Assembly (NCBI GenBank): GCA_017938425.1
Contig: JAGBBQ010000042.1
Span: 1 to 54,828, forward strand
Direction: 5' to 3'
Length of the DNA: 54,828 nucleotides
Source of the DNA: Clostridia bacterium
Lineage (GTDB): Bacteria; Bacillota; Clostridia; Oscillospirales; CAG-272
Part shown: in pieces, positions 16,169 through 25,219 of the stretch
How positions within the stretch are numbered: position 1 is the stretch's first letter
How the letters are laid out: the number at the start of each line of letters is the position of its first letter
The notes under the pieces: model-generated
Told to the model about the DNA's origin: nothing
Database searches by the model: none
The model's input: the letters and a program-made list of their open reading frames with translations, nothing else
Program-made: the position numbers and the translations under genes

Positions 16169-16576
16169 ATGCAGGAAGGGATCGTGGGCGCCAATCTGCC
16201 CTCGGGGGCGGCTTTGGCGTATCTTGGGGATGCCTGGTATTCCCTCTATGTGCGCCGCCTTTTGATCGGGCAGGGCATAGAAAAGCCGGGAGAGCTGAAC
16301 GAGAGGGCGCTTTCCTTCGTTACGGCGAAAAAACAGGCCGCGCGTGTGCGCAGGCTTCTTCCGCTTCTCACCGAAGCAGAGTCGGGCGTGTTCCGCCGTG
16401 CGGCGAACGCCTCGCATCCGCATCGCCCGAAGGGCGCCACCGCGGCAGACTATCGGTATGCCACGGGCTTTGAGGCGCTGATCGGCATGCTCTTTTATCT
16501 GAAGGACGAAGAGAGGCTTCTCTATCTGATGGAAGAGGCCCATAAGGAGGACGAAGAAAATGATTCAGAAGATTAA
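16169..16576 (+). CDS. mrnC: Mini-ribonuclease III
   Basis: A 135-residue RNase III-like nuclease without a dsRNA-binding domain, which matures 23S rRNA in Firmicutes. Motifs LAYLGDAWYSLYVRRLL, the KKQA segment and YATGFEALIGMLFYLKDEERL (the EALIG equivalent of the second catalytic region) are present. The start at ATG 16169 follows GGAAAGAGAG; an earlier in-frame ATG at 16094 lies inside the promoter. The 3' end overlaps hisS by 17 bases, implying coupled translation. In Bacillus mrnC is next to cysS, so the hisS neighbour differs. Confidence 0.9.
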   Translation: MQEGIVGANLPSGAALAYLGDAWYSLYVRRLLIGQGIEKPGELNERALSFVTAKKQAARVRRLLPLLTEAESGVFRRAANASHPHRPKGATAADYRYATGFEALIGMLFYLKDEERLLYLMEEAHKEDEENDSED

Positions 16577-17804
16577 AGGAACGATGGACCTCTTTCCCGA
16601 GGAGACCGTGCTTTTCCGCTATATGGAGGGTATTATGCGCGAGGAGGCCGCACGCTACGGCTTCGGCGAGATCCGCACCCCCACCTTTGAGAATACCGAG
16701 CTCTTCGTGCGCGGCGTCGGCGATACGACGGACGTTGTGCAGAAGGAGATGTATACCTTTGCGGACAGAGACGAGAATCGCTCGATCTCTCTTCGCCCCG
16801 AGGGAACGGCGTCGGTCGCGCGTGCGCTGATCGAGAACGGTCGCTACAGCGAGACGATGCCTCTTAAGTATTACTACATCATCTCCTGCTTCCGCCACGA
16901 GAAGCCCCAGGCAGGCCGCAGCCGCGAGTTCTTCCAGTTCGGCACGGAGATGTTCGGCTCGGATAGCCCCGCCGCGGATGCCACGGTCATCTCGCTTGCC
17001 GCCTCGGTGCTTCGCCGCCTCGGCCTCAAGAACGTGAAGCTGCACATCAATTCCATCGGCTGCCCCGACTGCCGTCCCGGCTACCGTGCGGCGCTCGTGG
17101 ATTATTATACCGCGCACAAGGGCGAGATCTGCGATACCTGTAAGGATCGGTTGGATAAGAACCCTCTGCGCCTGCTTGACTGTAAGAATCCCCCCTGTGC
17201 CGCTCTCGCGAAGAAGGCGCCCCGCACGGTGGATCATCTTTGCGAGGCGTGCGAGCGTAAGTTTAAGACGCTGACCGCCGCGCTCGATAAGATGGACGTT
17301 CCCTACGAGATCGATTCGGGCATCGTAAGAGGCCTTGATTATTATACCGGCACGGTATTCGAGTTCATAGCCGAGGGCATCGGCGCGCAGTCCACGGTCT
17401 GCGGCGGCGGCCGCTACAACGGGCTCGTGGAGTCCATCGGCGGTCCCTCTCTGCCCGGTATCGGCTTCGGTATGGGCATCACGCGCGTGCTGCTTGCTAT
17501 GAAGGAGCAGGGGCTGGATAAGGAGATCGTAGCCGAAGCACCCCGTCTTTATATCGCGGCGCTCGGCGAGGCCGCCTCCGTGGAGGCGATGGCGATCACC
17601 GAAAGGCTGCGCAGAGCGGGCGTTTATTGCGAGTGCGACGTGGTCGGCAGAAGCCTGAAGGCGCAGATGAAGTATGCCAATAAGATCGGCGCAGAGTATA
17701 CGCTGATCCTCGGTGATAGCGAGATCGAGTGCGGCAAGGCGCAGCTCCGTAATATGAAGGACGGAACGCAGACCGAGGTCGAGCTTGCATCGTTCACCAT
17801 CTGA
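16560..17804 (+). CDS. hisS: Histidyl-tRNA synthetase
   Basis: A 414-residue class II aminoacyl-tRNA synthetase, the usual bacterial length. Motif 1 region ENTELFVRGVGDTTDVVQKEMYTF, motif 2 FRHEKPQAGRSREFFQFG, the histidine A motif GLDYYTGTVFE and motif 3 GIGFGMGITRVLLA are intact. The C-terminal anticodon-binding domain starts near residue 325 (PRLYIAALG). It is the second gene of the mrnC operon. No T-box leader is seen ahead of the operon, so regulation by uncharged tRNA is not evident. Confidence 0.97.
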   Translation: MIQKIKGTMDLFPEETVLFRYMEGIMREEAARYGFGEIRTPTFENTELFVRGVGDTTDVVQKEMYTFADRDENRSISLRPEGTASVARALIENGRYSETMPLKYYYIISCFRHEKPQAGRSREFFQFGTEMFGSDSPAADATVISLAASVLRRLGLKNVKLHINSIGCPDCRPGYRAALVDYYTAHKGEICDTCKDRLDKNPLRLLDCKNPPCAALAKKAPRTVDHLCEACERKFKTLTAALDKMDVPYEIDSGIVRGLDYYTGTVFEFIAEGIGAQSTVCGGGRYNGLVESIGGPSLPGIGFGMGITRVLLAMKEQGLDKEIVAEAPRLYIAALGEAASVEAMAITERLRRAGVYCECDVVGRSLKAQMKYANKIGAEYTLILGDSEIECGKAQLRNMKDGTQTEVELASFTI

Positions 17805-17831
17805 ATGAAAACATTTGTTTGCAAATAAAAG

Positions 17832-17875
17832 AAAGAAGCCGCCCGTGAGTTCTCTCTCGGACGGTTTCTGTCCCT
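17832..17875 (+). terminator. Weak terminator-like hairpin after hisS
   Basis: An imperfect stem (GAAGCCGCCCG with CGGACGGTTTC; one wobble and one mismatch) lies after hisS and before the next RBS. There is no clean T-run. A partial terminator is possible. Confidence 0.35.
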
Positions 17876-17916
17876 AAATAATACGTTTGTTTTTTTGTTC
17901 CGAAAGGAGATGCTTT

Positions 17917-20001
17917 ATGGCAGAGCGCAGGGATTTTCTTCCCGTGAATATGCAGGACGTGATAGAAAGAGGCCTCGGACAGGTCGATTTCGTATACGTC
18001 ACGGGTGATGCGTACGTGGATCATCCGTCCTTTGGCGTTGCCATCATCAGCCGCGTGCTGGAGGCGGCGGGCTTTTCGGTCGCGATCCTCTCGCAGCCGG
18101 ACTATAGGAGCTGCGAGGATTTTCGCCGCTTCGGCCGCCCGCGTCTCGGCTTTCTCGTTACGGCGGGAAATATCGATTCGATGGTCGCGCATTACACCGT
18201 TTCCAAGAAGAAGCGCTCCTATGATTATTACAGCGCGGGCGGAAAAATGGGCAATCGCCCCGACCGTGCCGCCATCGTGTATTCCAACCGCATCCGCGAG
18301 GCATACGGCGACGTGCCGATCATTCTCGGCGGTCTGGAGGCATCGCTGCGCCGCTTTGCGCATTACGATTATTGGGATGACCGCGTGCGCCGCAGCATTC
18401 TCGTGGACTCGCGTGCGGATCTTCTGACCTACGGTATGGGAGAGAATATTCTTCTCCGCATCGCCGCGCTCCTGGATAAGGGGGTTCCGATCCGCAAGAT
18501 CCGCGACGTGCGCGGCTCTGTATACCTTGCGAAAAAGGGAGATCCCATCTTTTTTGATGCCGTGGAGATCGGGGATTACGATCTTTTGAAGAGCGATAAG
18601 GCAGCCTACGCCGCCGCATTTGCCACGCAGTACCGCAACACCGATTCGGTGCGCGGCAAGGCGGTGATCGAGTATTACGGCGATAAGATGCTGGTGCAGA
18701 ATCCCCCGATGCCGCCCCTTTCGCGCGAGGAGCTTGACAGGGTGTACGCCTTGCCCTATACGCGCGAGTATCATCCCGATTATGAGCCGCTCGGCGGCGT
18801 GCCCGCCATCACGGAGGTCAAGTTCTCCATTACGCATAACCGCGGCTGCTTCGGCGCCTGCAACTTCTGCGCCATCGCCTTCCATCAGGGGCGCGAGGTG
18901 CGCTCCCGCAGCGTGGAGAGCGTGGTCGCTGAGGCGGAGCGCATTGCCGCGATGCCGGATTTCAAGGGCTATATCAACGACGTCGGCGGTCCGACGGCGA
19001 ATTTCCGTTACCCCTCCTGCAAGCAGCAGGAGAAGAACGGTATGTGCGAGCGCCGTAAGTGCCTCGCCCCCACCCCCTGCAAAAATCTCGAGATCGATCA
19101 TAGCGAATACGCCGATATGCTCCGCAAGGTCGAGGCCGTGCCGGGCGTGAAAAAGGTATTCGTGCGCTCGGGCATCCGCTTCGACTATCTTGTCTACGAT
19201 AAGGACCCCTCCTTCTTCAAGCAGCTCGTCACGCGCCACGTTTCGGGGCAGCTGAAGGTCGCGCCCGAGCATTGCTCGGATGCGGCGCTCGCAATGATGG
19301 GCAAGCCGCCCATCGCGGTGTTTGAGAAATTCAAGGGAACCTATTTCTCACTCTGCAAAGAGGCGGGGCTTGAGCAGTACCTCGTTCCGTATCTGATGTC
19401 CTCGCATCCCGGCGCCACGATGAAGGATGCCGTGGAGATGGCGCTCTGGCTCAAAAAATGGGGCTATCTTCCCGAGCAGGTGCAGGACTTCTATCCCACA
19501 CCGGGAACGATCTCTACCGTAATGTATTATACGGGCATCCACCCGATGACGGGGAAGGCCGTGCCCGTTACCACCGATTATCACGAAAAGCAGCTGCAGC
19601 GCGCGCTGCTGCAGTTCAGCCGTCCGGAGAACGCCAACCTCGTCAGAGAGGCGCTTGCCATCGCGGGCAGGGAGGATCTGATCGGCACGGGGCCGGAGTG
19701 CCTCGTGCGCCCCGCCTTTGGCAGGGATACGAAAAATACCGCCTATAAAAAGCCCGAGGGGCATCGCGCCTCCGCCCAGGGGACGAGGCAGGGCGCAAGG
19801 AAAAAGCCCGCGCGGCCCGTGAGCGCCGCCGAGGTGAGAAAAAAGCAGACGAAGCTTTCACGCGTGTTCGGCGAGGATGCCGCGCGCATCCTTCGCGAGG
19901 CGGAGCGTATGGGTGATAAAAAACATACAAAAAGCAGCAAAAAAGCAACGCCCTCGCAGGGCGCTGTGCACAAGACGAGAGGAAAGCGCGGCGGTCGATG
20001 A
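17917..20001 (+). CDS. YgiQ family radical SAM protein
   Basis: A 694-residue radical SAM enzyme of the YgiQ/UPF0313 family. The CX3CX2C cluster motif is CFGACNFC near residue 318, following FSITHNRGC. The N-terminal 280 residues carry the family-specific domain (DVIERGLGQVDFVYVTGDAYVDHPSFG, GGLEASLRRFAHYDYW). A second Cys group (YPSCKQQEKNGMCERRKCLAPTPC) may hold an extra cluster. The last 90 residues are a basic, low-complexity tail. The reaction is unknown for the family. The start is ATG 17917, six bases after AAAGGAG. It stands alone between hisS and pcrA. Confidence 0.92.
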   Translation: MAERRDFLPVNMQDVIERGLGQVDFVYVTGDAYVDHPSFGVAIISRVLEAAGFSVAILSQPDYRSCEDFRRFGRPRLGFLVTAGNIDSMVAHYTVSKKKRSYDYYSAGGKMGNRPDRAAIVYSNRIREAYGDVPIILGGLEASLRRFAHYDYWDDRVRRSILVDSRADLLTYGMGENILLRIAALLDKGVPIRKIRDVRGSVYLAKKGDPIFFDAVEIGDYDLLKSDKAAYAAAFATQYRNTDSVRGKAVIEYYGDKMLVQNPPMPPLSREELDRVYALPYTREYHPDYEPLGGVPAITEVKFSITHNRGCFGACNFCAIAFHQGREVRSRSVESVVAEAERIAAMPDFKGYINDVGGPTANFRYPSCKQQEKNGMCERRKCLAPTPCKNLEIDHSEYADMLRKVEAVPGVKKVFVRSGIRFDYLVYDKDPSFFKQLVTRHVSGQLKVAPEHCSDAALAMMGKPPIAVFEKFKGTYFSLCKEAGLEQYLVPYLMSSHPGATMKDAVEMALWLKKWGYLPEQVQDFYPTPGTISTVMYYTGIHPMTGKAVPVTTDYHEKQLQRALLQFSRPENANLVREALAIAGREDLIGTGPECLVRPAFGRDTKNTAYKKPEGHRASAQGTRQGARKKPARPVSAAEVRKKQTKLSRVFGEDAARILREAERMGDKKHTKSSKKATPSQGAVHKTRGKRGGR

Positions 20002-20454
20002 TCCGCGCGCTACGCGACCTGCGTAAGAAAAAACGCACAATCGTTCGTACAAAATACTACGGTTTTGGAGGCAAAAAATCGGGGCAGTACAGAAGGGCGC
20101 GGAAAAACGGTTTTTTTCTGGAAAAGGCTGTTTTTTGAGCAAAAGTACGGAAAAGGAGAGGAGAAGTTTTCCACAATGTCCACAATCACGAATGTGGAAA
20201 ACTCAGGAATTTTTTTCCTAAAGTGCCGTCTTTCATAGGTTTGTCCGTGGTGTTTTCCACATTTTCCACAGAAAATTATGTGGAAAACCCGAATTTTCGG
20301 AAAAATTTTCAAACCCTCTTGACATTCGGGAAAAGTGCATCTTTTTTCGAATTCGGAGACGGTCGGGATGGGTGCCGGCGGAGAAAAGATTTGCCGTTTT
20401 CGGAAAAACGGTTCGCAAAAAATACGATGAAGGATCAGAACGGAAGAAAACAGA
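20002..20454. other. Intergenic region with a DnaA-box cluster
   Basis: These 453 bases hold no plausible gene. Between 20167 and 20287 are five exact TTTTCCACA nonamers: 20167-20175 (+), 20193-20201 (-), 20253-20261 (+), 20262-20270 (+) and 20279-20287 (-). A 7/9 match lies at 20176-20184. The consensus DnaA box is TTWTNCACA, so all five are perfect matches. AT-rich runs flank the cluster, and a TTGACA (20319-20324) without a good -10 lies before pcrA. Confidence 0.8.
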
Positions 20455-22893
20455 ATGAATACGATGAATCCGGATAAAAAGGAGCGCTATCTTGCCGCAA
20501 AGCGCCGCTTGTTTGACAAGGTGTACGGTGTAAGGCTGAACGAGCGCCAGCGAGAGGCTGTGTTTTGCGCCAAGGGGCCGCTTTTGGTGCTTGCGGGCGC
20601 GGGTAGCGGAAAGACCACCGTGCTCGTCAACCGCATCTCCTATTTAATTAAATACGGTAACGCCTATCATTCGGAGACGATCCCGCAGTCCGCGGATCTC
20701 TCTATGACGGAGGCGCTGGAGGCGGCGGCCGAGCTGTCGCTTGAGGAGATCGAAGAGATCCTGCCCGAATTCATCTCGGAGCCCTGCCCGCCCTGGGCGC
20801 TTCTCGCCTTTACCTTCACGAATAAGGCGGCGAAGGAGATAAGGGAGAGGCTGGAGCGCGTCTTTCCCGACCCCGAGGTATCCTCCTCGGTATGGACGGG
20901 CACCTTCCACTCGATCTGCCTGCGCATCCTGCGCAGATACGGCGAGCTTCTCGGCTACGCGCCGGGCTTCTCGATCTATGATACCGACGATAGCAAGCGC
21001 CTCATATCTGTTTGTATGAAGGAGCTTTCGATCGACGAGAAGCGCCTCGCACCCAAGGCGGTGCAGGGCGCGATCAGCCGTGCGAAGGATCGCCTGGAGA
21101 CCCCCGATAAATTTGAGATCGAGCGCGATCCGCGCACCAAGGAGATCCGCGAGATCTATAAGCTGTACCAGAAGAAGCTGCGCGAATACAACGCAATGGA
21201 TTTCGACGATATCATTATGCAGACGGTGCATCTTCTCGAAACCTACGAAGAGCCGCGCAGCTATTATCAGCGCAAGTTCCGCTACGTGCTCGTGGACGAG
21301 TACCAGGATACGAACTACGCGCAGTTCGTTCTGACCAAGCTTCTTTCCGACCGCGAGCGTAATATTATGGTCGTGGGAGATGACGATCAGTCGATCTATA
21401 AATTCCGCGGCGCCACGATCGAAAACATTCTGAATTTCGATAAGACCTATCCCGAGGCGCACGTGGTCAAGCTCGAGCAGAACTACCGCTCCACGGAAAA
21501 CATACTGAACGCGGCGAACGCGATCATCGGTCATAACGAGGACCGCCATCCGAAGAAGCTCTGGTCCGAGAAGGGCGCGGGCGAGCGGATCGTGATCAAG
21601 GAGACCGCCGATCAGATCGACGAGGGGCGCTACATCATCGAAACCATCAATAAGCACCGTGTGGAGCACGGCAGAAAATACAGCGATTACGCCATCCTTT
21701 ACCGCGTGAACGAGCTTGCGCGCTCCCTGGAGACGACCTTCACCAAGAGCGGTATTCCGTACCGCATTCTCGGCGGCCAGCGCTTCTATGACCGCAAGGA
21801 GATCCGCGATATGCTCGCGTATCTGACGGTTGCCTGCACGCCGAGGGACGATCTGCGCTTGAAGCGTATCATCAACGAGCCGAAGCGCGGCATCGGCGCG
21901 ACCACGGTCGAGGCGGTCGAGCAGCTCGCGAAGGAAAACGGTCTCAGTATGTACGAGGTGATGGCGAAGGCCGAGAGCTACACCGCACTTGCACGGTCTG
22001 CGGCGAAGCTTTCCGAGTTTGTGCGCAGCATTGACCGCATCAAGGAGGGGAAGTCGCTTCCCTCCGAGCTTCTGACGGCGCTGTTCGAGGAAACGGGCTA
22101 TAAGCAGATGCTTGTTGCCGAGGGCTTTGAGGGCGAGGGCAGGATCCAGAACGTGGAGGAATTCGTTGCCGCCGCCATTGAGTACGAGAAGAGGCAGAAC
22201 GAGCAGGGGGAGGAGATCTCTCTCTCAGGCTTCCTCGAGGAGATCGCGCTCGTCAGCGACGTGGATAAGTACGATGAGAATGCGGATGCCGTTGTAATGA
22301 TGACGGTGCATTCCGCAAAGGGACTTGAATTTCCCGTGGTATTTCTTGCGGGAATGGAGGATGGGCTCTTCCCATCGCAGTCGAATATGAGCGAGCCTGC
22401 CGAGATGAGCGAGGAGCGCCGCCTCTGCTACGTTGCGATCACGCGCGCCAAGGACGAGCTCTTCATCACCTACGCCAAGAACCGTATGATGTACGGTAGA
22501 ACGGCGTATGGCAATCTTTCCTGCTTTATCCGCGATGAGGTGCCCGAGGAGCTGACGGTGCGTCCGAAGCCTCGCTTCGTGCCGCCGCGCGGCACGGCAC
22601 AGCCGGCGCAGGCGAAGAAATACGCCGGGGGCGCCTCCTTTGGCGGCACGGCCTTCGGCGAGATGAACCGTAAGGCGTTCGGCGGCACCTCCGCAAGGCC
22701 GCAGAGCGCAGGCCCGAAGAGCTTCGGCGTCGAAAAGCTGCCGATCGGCACGCGCGTGCGCCACGCCGCCTTCGGCGAGGGCACGATCACCTTCGCCAAG
22801 GATATGGGCGGTGACGTTCTTTACCAGGTGCGCTTTGACAGCGGAACGGAGAAAAAGCTGATGGCGACCTTCGCTAAGCTCCAAAAAATATAA
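20455..22893 (+). CDS. pcrA: UvrD/PcrA-type DNA helicase
   Basis: An 812-residue superfamily 1A helicase for DNA repair, replication restart and transcription-coupled repair. Motif I GAGSGKTT lies at about 48-55; then TFTNKAAKEIRERL (Ia), DEYQDTNYAQ (II), GDDDQSIYKFRGA (III), EQNYRST (IV), MTVHSAKGLEFPVVFL (V) and CYVAITRAKDEL (VI). Compared with Bacillus PcrA there is an extra acidic segment of about 40 residues (about 66-110) between motifs I and Ia. The C-terminus has the Tudor-like fold seen in PcrA/UvrD (PIGTRVRHAAFGEGTI). ATG 20455 is chosen; ATG 20464 is possible. It follows a DnaA-box cluster. Confidence 0.95.
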   Translation: MNTMNPDKKERYLAAKRRLFDKVYGVRLNERQREAVFCAKGPLLVLAGAGSGKTTVLVNRISYLIKYGNAYHSETIPQSADLSMTEALEAAAELSLEEIEEILPEFISEPCPPWALLAFTFTNKAAKEIRERLERVFPDPEVSSSVWTGTFHSICLRILRRYGELLGYAPGFSIYDTDDSKRLISVCMKELSIDEKRLAPKAVQGAISRAKDRLETPDKFEIERDPRTKEIREIYKLYQKKLREYNAMDFDDIIMQTVHLLETYEEPRSYYQRKFRYVLVDEYQDTNYAQFVLTKLLSDRERNIMVVGDDDQSIYKFRGATIENILNFDKTYPEAHVVKLEQNYRSTENILNAANAIIGHNEDRHPKKLWSEKGAGERIVIKETADQIDEGRYIIETINKHRVEHGRKYSDYAILYRVNELARSLETTFTKSGIPYRILGGQRFYDRKEIRDMLAYLTVACTPRDDLRLKRIINEPKRGIGATTVEAVEQLAKENGLSMYEVMAKAESYTALARSAAKLSEFVRSIDRIKEGKSLPSELLTALFEETGYKQMLVAEGFEGEGRIQNVEEFVAAAIEYEKRQNEQGEEISLSGFLEEIALVSDVDKYDENADAVVMMTVHSAKGLEFPVVFLAGMEDGLFPSQSNMSEPAEMSEERRLCYVAITRAKDELFITYAKNRMMYGRTAYGNLSCFIRDEVPEELTVRPKPRFVPPRGTAQPAQAKKYAGGASFGGTAFGEMNRKAFGGTSARPQSAGPKSFGVEKLPIGTRVRHAAFGEGTITFAKDMGGDVLYQVRFDSGTEKKLMATFAKLQKI

Positions 22894-22916
22894 GAAAATA
22901 AAGAAAAGAGAACAAA

Positions 22917-23573
22917 ATGGAAATCAAGGCTTGTATCTTCGATCTCGACGGCACGCTTCTGAATACGCTATCGACCATTACCTATTACGTAAACGCCGCG
23001 CTTGCACGCATCGGCGCGCGTGCGATCTCCGAGGAGGAGTGCCGCGGTCTCGTCGGCAAGGGTGCGCGAAACCTTCTGGAGCGCGCGCTGTGTCTTGTCG
23101 GGTGCGAGGTCGCGGATTTTGAAGCCTTCCTTCACGGATACGATGCACATTATAACTCGGATCCCGCTTATCTCACGGCGCCCTACGAGGGGATCGAGCC
23201 GCTGATCGATGTGCTTTACAAAAGCGGTATGCGCATCGCTGTGCTTTCCAACAAGCCCGAGGGCGCGGCAAAGCCCTTGGTGGAAAGGTATTTCGGCAAT
23301 AAGATCTCCGTTGTTTCGGGCGGCAAGCCGGGCGCGATCCTGAAGCCCGATGCGGGAGCGGTCGCACCCATCCTTGCCTCGTTTGGCGTCAAGGCCGAGC
23401 AGACCGCCTTTATCGGTGATAGCGGCGTGGATATGCAAACCGCGAAGAATTACGGTGCTGCCAAGGGCATCGGCGTTCTCTGGGGCTTTCGCGATGCCGG
23501 AGAGCTTCTTTCCTGCGGTGCCGATCTTCTTGCGGCGCAGCCCTCGGATATTCTGAAAGCACTGAATATTTGA
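22917..23573 (+). CDS. HAD-family phosphatase, phosphoglycolate phosphatase-like
   Basis: A 218-residue haloacid dehalogenase hydrolase. Motif I is CIFDLDGTLLNT (nucleophile and acid Asp at 9 and 11), motif II LSNKPEG, motif III Lys in GAILKPDAG, and motif IV FIGDSGVDMQTAKN. The cap is the alpha-helical type between residues 17 and 85. The pattern fits the Gph/PGP subgroup that salvages 2-phosphoglycolate from DNA repair, which would suit its place 23 bases after pcrA, but HAD substrates are hard to predict. Cotranscription with pcrA is likely; a bidirectional terminator follows. Confidence 0.85.
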   Translation: MEIKACIFDLDGTLLNTLSTITYYVNAALARIGARAISEEECRGLVGKGARNLLERALCLVGCEVADFEAFLHGYDAHYNSDPAYLTAPYEGIEPLIDVLYKSGMRIAVLSNKPEGAAKPLVERYFGNKISVVSGGKPGAILKPDAGAVAPILASFGVKAEQTAFIGDSGVDMQTAKNYGAAKGIGVLWGFRDAGELLSCGADLLAAQPSDILKALNI

Positions 23574-23640
23574 TATTTCCTTCCTCTAAAATGTAATAAA
23601 ACAAAGAAAATGTTCTTTTAAGGAACGAAGGCATATAAAA

Positions 23641-23671
23641 AATCCTCAGCCCATCGGTTGAGGATTTTTTT
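23641..23671. terminator. Bidirectional terminator
   Basis: AATCCTCAGCC (23641-23651) pairs with GGTTGAGGATT (23656-23666) around CATC; T7 follows on the right and A6 precedes on the left. It is shared by the phosphatase and the ylmH operon. Confidence 0.9.
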
Positions 23672-23673
23672 GT

Positions 23674-24429
23674 TTAAACGTATTTTTCGATCTTCAGATT
23701 GAGCTTTCCTTTTTTTGAAAGCGAGGCAGGGCCGCCGTAGATAAAGCGCCCCTTGGTGCGAACGCTGATCCGCTCACCGACCTTTGGCGCATAGGAGGTG
23801 CTCCCGATCAGAACGCCGTCGGCATAGACGAGGCCCTTATCGAAATACCCCTGCGCCTCCTCTCTCGAAAGAGAGAAGACCTTGGCGACGATCGCATCCA
23901 GTCTTTCGCTCTGCACCTGTACGGTCACGGTCTCGGTTTGGAAGAGCTGCCCCTCGGGGATCTCATCCACACGGCTGACGGTGACGGCGGTCCGCTTGAC
24001 AGCGGTCAGCGAGGTAAGGATATGCTCTGCCATTTTTTCCTCGCAAAAGAGGTAGCCTTCGTTTTCGAAGATCGGAATATCGCCGATCATCTCACGCTTG
24101 AAGCCGAGATTCATCAGCGCTCCGAGAAAATCGCGGTGCGTCAGCTTATCCGCAAACCTTTGCGACTTCGGCGCGATCCGCAGGCACACGATGGGGAAGG
24201 GCTCCTCCCAGCCGATCGCCTCGGGATCTCCGAAGCGTGCCATCACTCTTTCGCAGCCCTCGGCACCGCCGAAGAGCGTCACGTGGCTTTGCGAATAGCC
24301 CTTGACGGCTTTTTTTAACACCGTCTGCTCGGCAAGCCCCAAAAAGTCGGAAAAGGTAAAAATATCTCTTTCAAAGCTTTTTCTGCAAAGCTCGGAAAGA
24401 CGCCCCTCTAAGAGTGCATCCTCGTTCAT
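23674..24429 (-). CDS. ylmH: YlmH family S4 RNA-binding protein
   Basis: A 251-residue protein of the YlmH/RqcP2 family that binds the ribosome and takes part in rescue of stalled large subunits. The N-terminal part has the family stretch FSDFLGLAEQTVL and LFGGAEGCERVMARFGD; the C-terminal S4 domain spans about 178-235 (ERLDAIVAKVFSLSREEAQGYFDKGLVYADG). In Bacillus it lies between ylmG and divIVA; here it has left the ylm cluster, which is 8 kb away, and is coupled to a parvulin gene through a TAATG overlap. Sequence identity is good. Confidence 0.88.
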   Translation of the reverse strand: MNEDALLEGRLSELCRKSFERDIFTFSDFLGLAEQTVLKKAVKGYSQSHVTLFGGAEGCERVMARFGDPEAIGWEEPFPIVCLRIAPKSQRFADKLTHRDFLGALMNLGFKREMIGDIPIFENEGYLFCEEKMAEHILTSLTAVKRTAVTVSRVDEIPEGQLFQTETVTVQVQSERLDAIVAKVFSLSREEAQGYFDKGLVYADGVLIGSTSYAPKVGERISVRTKGRFIYGGPASLSKKGKLNLKIEKYV

Positions 24430-25178
24430 TACAGAAGCGTGTCCACGGGGAAGAGGATCTTCAGCTGATTGATCTTGCTCTCATATGCCTTTTGCTGCTT
24501 CTGGGAGAGAAGCTGCGCGGAAAGCCTTTCCTTCACCTGCTCGAAGGGAAGGGTCTGTCCTTCGTTTTTGCTGTTGAGCTTGATAAGGTGATAGCCGAAC
24601 TGCGTCTTTACGGGCTCCTTCGTGATCTCGCCGACCGTCATGGAGAATACGGCGTTGTCAAATTCGGGTACCATCTGTCCGCGCGTAAAATCGCCGAGCG
24701 AGCCGCCGTTTTCCTTAGAGGGGCAGGTCGAGTGCTCCTTTGCCGCATCCTCGAAGCTGACCTCGCCGTCCTCGATCTTCGCGAGGATCTCCCTTGCAAG
24801 CTCCTCGCTCTCCACGAGAATGTGGCTCGCGTTTACGCTCTCGGGAGAAACGAACTTCTCCTTATTCTCATTGTAGTATGCCTCTACCTCGCTGTCCGCA
24901 ATGCGAACGCCGCTGATCACCTTCTCGAAGGCGTAGCTCGTCAGCAGGTTCTCCTTCGCCTTCTTGAGCTGCTCCTTGAAGGCGGGCTCTGCCTCGTAGA
25001 GGTTCTTCATTGCCTCGAGATAGAGGAGCTTCTGGTTGATAAGCTCGGTGAGCACGGCCTTATGTCCCTCGGGATTGTCGTAGGCCTGTCCGTTCTTTCC
25101 CATGCTGCGAAGGAATTCCTTCACCTCTGCCTCGGTAATGGCAAAGCCGTTTACCTTTGCTAAAATCTTGTTTTCCAT
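24429..25178 (-). CDS. Cytoplasmic parvulin-type peptidyl-prolyl isomerase
   Basis: A 249-residue protein with a SurA/PrsA-like helical N-terminal domain (about 1-110) and a parvulin domain (about 113-205: NASHILVESEELAREIL, STCPSKENGGSLGDFTRGQMVPEFDNAVFSM, TQFGYHLIKL). It lacks a signal peptide and lipobox, so unlike PrsA it should act inside the cell on nascent or folding proteins. It starts at ATG 25178 after an AGGAGA site, and its stop overlaps the ylmH start by one base. Pairing with a ribosome-rescue protein hints at a role in nascent-chain handling; that is inference. Confidence 0.88.
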   Translation of the reverse strand: MENKILAKVNGFAITEAEVKEFLRSMGKNGQAYDNPEGHKAVLTELINQKLLYLEAMKNLYEAEPAFKEQLKKAKENLLTSYAFEKVISGVRIADSEVEAYYNENKEKFVSPESVNASHILVESEELAREILAKIEDGEVSFEDAAKEHSTCPSKENGGSLGDFTRGQMVPEFDNAVFSMTVGEITKEPVKTQFGYHLIKLNSKNEGQTLPFEQVKERLSAQLLSQKQQKAYESKINQLKILFPVDTLL

Positions 25179-25219
25179 AAAATATCTCCTATATTGTAAA
25201 TAATTATTTTCATTTAAAT

